A DNA stretch of 64,000 nucleotides from Trichomonas vaginalis G3. Taxonomy: Eukaryota; Parabasalia; Trichomonadida; Trichomonadidae. Of this stretch, positions 58,833 to 64,000 are shown in pieces; the stretch's first letter is position 1; the number at the start of each line of letters is the position of its first letter. Below the pieces are notes generated by a model. The model made no database searches. It was not told the DNA's origin and worked only from the letters and a program-made list of their open reading frames with translations. A program made the translations under genes and the position numbers. The stretch spans positions 9,805,962 through 9,869,961 of the forward strand of contig NC_067208.1 in NCBI RefSeq assembly GCF_026262505.1, written 5' to 3'.

Positions 58833-59488
58833 AAATTTCAATTTATATTTTCCTCAAGAAATACTTTAGATTTTAAGAAACTAAATCATATAATCTACTA
58901 AGAAAATATATTAAATCCTATAATACTCAAAGTTTTGTGATAAATCCGATCTTTTTTATTTTACTTTTATTATGTTTTTGCAAACTTAAGGTCCTCACTA
59001 GGTAAAACATAATACTCTTAGAAGTTAAGTATTTTCACAAAGAGAGGACCAACAATATCAAAAGATTGAATAAAGATTTGTATTATTTTATTTATTTTTA
59101 AGAATATGTTTAAGAACCCTCATTATCTCCACGAATATTGCATATTTTTCTATTCTAAGACCACCAAAATTATATTTTAATATAGAAAATAACATATTTA
59201 TGTGATGCTAAAGTCGAAGTCCTTAAAAAATTAGTGTTAAACATCCATTTATTACAAAATTGAAGAAATATGTGTAAAATATAACACATAATTTAGTTAT
59301 TTGACTCAATTATTAGTTATGCAATATCAGTTGTGTTTATATCTGCGTTATATCACGAGATGCATTGAATTGTCATAATTAGATCACCGTAAATCTTATC
59401 AATTTTTGATACACTTCCGGTGAAAAATTTAGCCTTGACAATAGGATGAAATATATTGTAAAAAAATAAATTTTAGATTTTGAAGTTT
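58833..59488. other. AT-rich intergenic region
   Basis: No gene, RNA or repeat recognised in about 650 bases. Confidence 0.6.
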
Positions 59489-59494
59489 ATCATT
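59489..59494 (+). promoter_or_regulatory. Initiator-like TCATTT
   Basis: TCATTT, 7 bases before the ATG at 59502, matches the trichomonad initiator TCA-Py-T/A that lies within about 20 bases of start codons. Confidence 0.5.
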
Positions 59495-59501
59495 TCGAAT
59501 A

Positions 59502-60662
59502 ATGAAATATAAACAATACAAATTTTCTGTCGTTTCGAGATTCATAAATGATCGGAATCTTCCAGCTCCGACTGAAATAGAACTTTCGAAAGCTAATTTT
59601 CAAGACGAATCTTCTTTATTAAGATTTATTTTGGATATCCCTAAGGATTTAAGCTTTTCCATTGACTCATATTCAATGAATCTTTTGATACATTTCATTA
59701 TCGAGCAATCTACACAAAATGAAACAATATTAAAATTCACAATTCAAAATATCACTTCTTCGAATATCTTTCAAATAGATTTGATACTACTGGAAAATTT
59801 ATTCGAATATTTATCGCATTATATTAACCAGATTTTTTTCATTTTTTCATTAAAATTAATTCATTTTAAAGCTTTAGATAACATACAATACCTTTATTTA
59901 TCAACATTTTCCGATCAATATGATGAGATATTACGTTTCATAAGCAGCAGTGACAATTCTCTCTATATCATCGATACATTTATTGCTTTGATTAAAAACA
60001 ATATTCTTGACGTTGAATTCTTCCAAAACGCAGTTTTACTCAAGAAAGAAATTTTTTCTAGTATTATTGAGTACGAAAATCAATATTCAACTTATGCAAT
60101 TGCAAATTTCTTTACAAAATTATTAAAATATTACCCAGGATATGCAACTGCTCTTCCATGTTCGGATATACTAATATCAAATTATTTCAACTTTTTTAAT
60201 GACGTGAATTCAATTATAAATAACGAAGATTTTGTTTATCTTCTCAAATTTATAGTTTTATTTTATAAAGCAGTCGATATAACATCTGAGATGGCTTTAG
60301 AATTCATAAAAACACTTGAAATTCTGCGAAGTCTTTCTCCTCACTATTCATTTACAGAGTATGTAGTTCAGGGGTATTATTGTGTACTTCCTCTTATACC
60401 CATGCAAATTTCATCTACCGATTTTTTAAATTCACATGAATTTTTAATTAATTATGCAATTGAGAATTCAAATCTTCACAAATATTTGAAATTATATTCC
60501 AGATGTTTCCGCAGATTTGATAGCGATGAAATATTCAAAAATGTTTTTCATATCTTAAACCTTGTAGAAGTTACAACAGAATATTTATCAGAAAATCAGG
60601 ATCTTTCTGAGAAACAGATCTTTATTTGCAACGATATCCTAACGAGGGTTAATTTAATTTAA
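59502..60662 (+). CDS. Host helical protein of unknown function (386 aa)
   Basis: It starts MKYKQYKFSVVSRFINDRNL. Nearly the whole chain is amphipathic helices rich in Phe, Ile, Leu and Asn (LENLFEYLSHYINQIFFIFS; IINNEDFVYLLKFIVLFYKA), which looks like an ARM/HEAT-like solenoid or a trichomonad expanded family. No signal peptide. Its stop overlaps by four bases the convergent gene at 60659. Base use matches the host flank and not the Polintons. Confidence 0.65.
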   Translation: MKYKQYKFSVVSRFINDRNLPAPTEIELSKANFQDESSLLRFILDIPKDLSFSIDSYSMNLLIHFIIEQSTQNETILKFTIQNITSSNIFQIDLILLENLFEYLSHYINQIFFIFSLKLIHFKALDNIQYLYLSTFSDQYDEILRFISSSDNSLYIIDTFIALIKNNILDVEFFQNAVLLKKEIFSSIIEYENQYSTYAIANFFTKLLKYYPGYATALPCSDILISNYFNFFNDVNSIINNEDFVYLLKFIVLFYKAVDITSEMALEFIKTLEILRSLSPHYSFTEYVVQGYYCVLPLIPMQISSTDFLNSHEFLINYAIENSNLHKYLKLYSRCFRRFDSDEIFKNVFHILNLVEVTTEYLSENQDLSEKQIFICNDILTRVNLI

Positions 60663-61015
60663 TTTTTATTTTTTATTTCAAGTTTGAGTAAACTTTCAAG
60701 ATAATCTATATAAGCCTTTTGATGTTCTTCATCTAGATTCTTGTTTAATATGTGATGAATTTGATTTTTTTTTGAAAATTCAAGATAAAATTCTTTTTTA
60801 TCTTGATCAACAACATGAACAATTCGAGTACAGCGTAACATTTCATCAATATTTTCTGTTTTCTTCGTTTCTAGATATTTTTCAAATATTTCTTGCGGAA
60901 TCTCATTTTGATATACCCATTTATTTTTTTCCGGATGCTGATCTTTGTACTTAACGAAATATTGCTTGACTATTCGCTCAGAAACAACATATTCGATCTC
61001 TTTTCTCTTTCTCAT
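60659..61015 (-). CDS. Small charged protein (118 aa), unknown
   Basis: It starts MRKRKEIEYVVSERIVKQYF; the middle KDQHPEKNKWVYQNEIPQEI and LRCTRIVHVVDQDKKEFYLE; ends YLESLLKLEIKNKN. A TCACAAATA initiator-like box lies about 9-18 bases before the ATG on the minus strand. Divergent from the MULE. It could be a host gene or MULE cargo. Confidence 0.5.
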   Translation of the reverse strand: MRKRKEIEYVVSERIVKQYFVKYKDQHPEKNKWVYQNEIPQEIFEKYLETKKTENIDEMLRCTRIVHVVDQDKKEFYLEFSKKNQIHHILNKNLDEEHQKAYIDYLESLLKLEIKNKN

Positions 61016-61239
61016 TGAATATTTGTGACACTTTTGAATTCAATCAAATCAAAAATATTTGAAATTGCTAGAATTTTTTTCTTTCTCATGAATATTTGAA
61101 ATGACTCAAAAGGAAAACTCGTTCGATTCAATTCAATTTTGAATCAGAATTTTTTAAGGACCAATAAATCAAATTATGTTAAGAAAATCTTTTTTTAACT
61201 CAGAGTATCAAAAGTACGTTAAACCTTCAATTTTATCTC

Positions 61240-63099
61240 ATGTCGGAAAGCGAACCGACAATAGTGGAAGAGAATCAAACTATATCAGTATCCATCCAAG
61301 CTATTGTTGATGAAGAAAAAGGAGATGGAGCTGATATGCTGGATTTAATTCAAAATGAATTGAATTCCGTAAAAAATTGAAATATAGAATGGAAATACCT
61401 GAAAATCCCCAATTCCAATTCTCAAGGAAAGATATAGCAAATTAAAATTTACAGATCCTACAGAAGCTGCTATATTTATTGCAAAAGATTCATATAATTC
61501 TTTTTATCCATTAAATTTTGAGCAAGGAAAAAAGTTTCGTTGTCCTAACTGCCAATTTTGCATGGAGCTTGTAAAGACTCATGAAAATGGTCAACTTTTC
61601 TTCATTCCAGTAATTAAACACGAGCATAGAGCAAAGCAATGCAAGCCGAGTAACAATATACCAAAAATTCTTAAGTTGCAAGCAGGAAAAAAAGTCTATG
61701 AATTAGCAAATTCTGATAATGTTCCTCAATGCAAAGAAATTTTTGCAAAAGAATTGAATATTCCCAATGCAACTTATACGATGTTCCATAATATAGTAAA
61801 TAAACTTAAAGGAACCACAAAGGGGATAGAATTCAATCTTACAATTATTTCTCAACAATTTTTTCAATCATAAACAAAATCGAACAAGGATTCTGCGAAA
61901 TGATTTTAGTTAAAGAAGTTAACAATGAAATTGAATTGCATACATTTAAGAAAGGTGATGAATTACCTGAAAATTCAAAAGACTTTCAAATTTATTCATT
62001 TATTGTAATTCCTCCAATAACTCATTTTTACATGCAAACACAAGCTTTTTGCGGAATAATTCAAATTGATGGAACGTTTTTATTTTGTATTAAAAAAGGA
62101 AACTTACTCATTATTGGTACACCTGCACCAAATAATAGACTTATCCCTATTGCATTTGCATGGTCTGTTAGTGAAAATACGATAACAATTAAGGATATGC
62201 TCACTAAATTGAAATCTTTTATTCCACCAAGCAGATTCAAGAATATTTATTCCGATCAAGGTCCGGCAATTATAGCTGCTGTTAGAGAATCAGGCTTTTC
62301 TTGCGATCATAAATTTTGCTTACGTCATTTTGCAACAAAAAGGGAATACATCAATGTCTATTCCGAAATTGTTGAAGTCGCTTACGCAGACCATCCTCAA
62401 AAACGAATTGACTTGATTAAAAAGTTAGAAACTCGTTTACAAGAGGAATATCCAAACCGCGAAAATAATCAGGATCTCTTTAAGTACTTAGATAGTATTA
62501 ACCCATTTGAAGGATTCGCTGACTACACCGCTGGCATACTCACAACATCTCTTATTGAATCCCTTAATGCCGAAATTAAAGATAAATGGGATACATATGA
62601 ACCCGCCGAACTAATTATCCGTCTCATTGAACATGAATTCAATCTTGTTAAAAATGTTTTAACAGGTGATTTTAAATCAGATAATATTATCAAAAATCTA
62701 AATGAAACTTTGAAACATTCAGATATGTTTAGCTCGGTATTATATGATCCAATTCAAGAATTATATTATGCAACTTTTGGTCGCTATACATATTGCGTAA
62801 AAATTATGTCAGATTCACAATATTCATGCACATGTAAGCACATCGAATTATACGGATTACCTTGTATTCATGTAATCGCCGTATTGAATCACTTTTCGAA
62901 CAAAAATCTTCTTAAAAATTTGAATGATGCAGTTCATGCTCGCTTCAAATGTTCAGAGTTTATGACTCCTGTGGAAGATTTAATGAAATTTTATGTTGAC
63001 CAAGCATCTTTAAAAATTCCCGGAATAAATTTCAACCTGGGAGAGATTGAAAAATTAAGGGGAAAAAGGACTAGGATTAAAGCATTTTACGAAAAGTGA
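61240..63099 (+). pseudogene. Mutator-like (MULE) transposase, nearly complete
   Basis: One reading runs from MSESEPTIVEENQTISVSIQ (61240). It has an in-frame TGA at 61378 and a frameshift near the T-run at about 61857; the rest, 61900-63099, is open. In order: a C2-H2 zinc-type N-terminal domain (FRCPNCQFCMEL, then HEHRAKQC), the MULE DDE core (IIQIDGTFLFC for the first D, IYSDQGPAIIAAV for the second, LIESLNAEIKDKW for the E), CLRHFA, and a SWIM zinc finger (YSCTCKHIELYGLPCIHVIA). Terminal repeats were not found by eye. Confidence 0.88.
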
Positions 63100-64000
63100 T
63101 GCTGTGTTGTTAGTTATTTATTTACTTTTTTTAATATTTTTTAAAAAAATAAAAGAAAATTCAAATAATTTTGTATCTCCCATGATATATCGACCCACGA
63201 GTACTAATGTGGCTATAATTAGAGATTGCAACTCTATTATGATCATAGTCCGGTGATATACAATAAGATTCAAATTTTGAAAGAATTAAATTAATAAAAT
63301 CCCGGTGAAAAAAAAAAAACAGCTTCTAAAAGTATAGTTATCTTAAAATACGAACTTTAACACAAGTTTTTTGATCCAATAGAAAATTGAATTCTTTGAA
63401 TAAATAAAATATTTTATGTATTAACATATTAAATTTCCTAATTATTTTTTCTTCTTGGGAAAATTTTTGAATTCGAATAGAAAATTCAATAAATTGAAAT
63501 TGGGTTGAAAGAATTCTCCATATTAACTTGTCATATATTTCAGATCATATAAATTAAGTTAATTAAATTTTTTAAAAACCTTAATAGGATAAAAAAAAAG
63601 AATTTACACTCTCTCACTTTGAAAACGTAGAAAATGCCAATCTATTGGTATACATTTTAGTTTTGTTAAGTTTACAAAACGATTACTCTAGATTTTAAAG
63701 ATTTATCAAGAATTTAGAGAATATCCTTCTCAAAACAACTTCAATAGCGAAGGATTAGTATTGAATCGGATTTGTAACATAATTATAGTACATTACAATA
63801 CAATTTCTCCGACTTTTAAATATTTTTGAAATATTTACAAAATATGCTCTTTCTATCATCGATACTTTAATACAGAGCAAATTTAGTAAATGTCATCACG
63901 TTATTTTTTCATAAATCGTTTTCGAACTTTTGAAATATTTATTTTAAACCAGTTTTCTACATTTAATATGTGAATTATATCAAAAGTAGATGGGCGATAC
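63100..64000. other. AT-rich intergenic region
   Basis: No gene or RNA recognised. It may include the right end of the MULE, but no inverted partner was found upstream. Confidence 0.55.

Noticed and set aside
1-64000. tRNA, rRNA or spliceosomal intron signals
   Set aside because: No cloverleaf, rRNA core or trichomonad GTATGT-type intron with a matching branch site was recognised by eye. A covariance search could overturn this.

Overview
This AT-rich, apparently intron-free eukaryotic window most resembles a parabasalid (trichomonad) genome such as Trichomonas vaginalis. The reasons are two Maverick/Polinton elements nested in one another, an initiator-like TCATTT or TCACAA a few bases before host start codons, a Mutator-like transposase, and duplicated pieces of a beta-helix surface-type protein gene and of a uridine-kinase-like gene. 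The species call is an inference.

Layout. (1) 1-1060: a 32-bp satellite followed by a GC-rich hairpin end (repeat X). (2) 1061-3640: non-coding, with about nine stem-loops spaced 40-120 bases apart between 1581 and 2485, then three smaller ones to 2623. (3) 3649-10631: a segment bounded by short inverted repeats that holds a roughly 3.3-3.6 kb tandem duplication (5'-truncated beta-helix gene plus decayed uridine-kinase-like gene) and an RPA2-like gene. (4) 10632-11722: AT-rich non-coding DNA and the left end of another X copy. (5) 11723-57545: an outer Polinton (about 24.3 kb without its insert) with 240-295 bp terminal inverted repeats, flanked by AGATT. (6) 20227-41703: an inner Polinton of 21.5 kb with inverted repeats of about 0.7 kb and a perfect 6-bp duplication AATGAC, inserted in the DNA polymerase gene of the outer element. 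(7) 57551-58832: the rest of X, with the satellite again. (8) 58833-64000: host genes and a MULE.

Both Polintons are fossils with a mix of open and interrupted genes. Each has a retroviral-type integrase, a family B or B-like polymerase, an FtsK/HerA-type packaging ATPase, a double-jelly-roll-type major capsid candidate, a penton-like candidate, a phage-like fibre with tail-collar features, and members of an uncharacterised family (FxYPxxW). The outer element adds a Dam-like adenine methyltransferase and an SF3 helicase. Two accessory genes (a KilA-N gene and a CxxC coiled-coil gene) occur in both elements and are bracketed by a repeated five-box GGTGA palindrome, a layout that recalls gene cassettes. 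The most notable other signals are the hairpin array at 1.58-2.62 kb, paired GC-rich mini-hairpins (some inside coding regions), divergent start codons only 16-36 bases apart, and a 21-bp iteron-like array.
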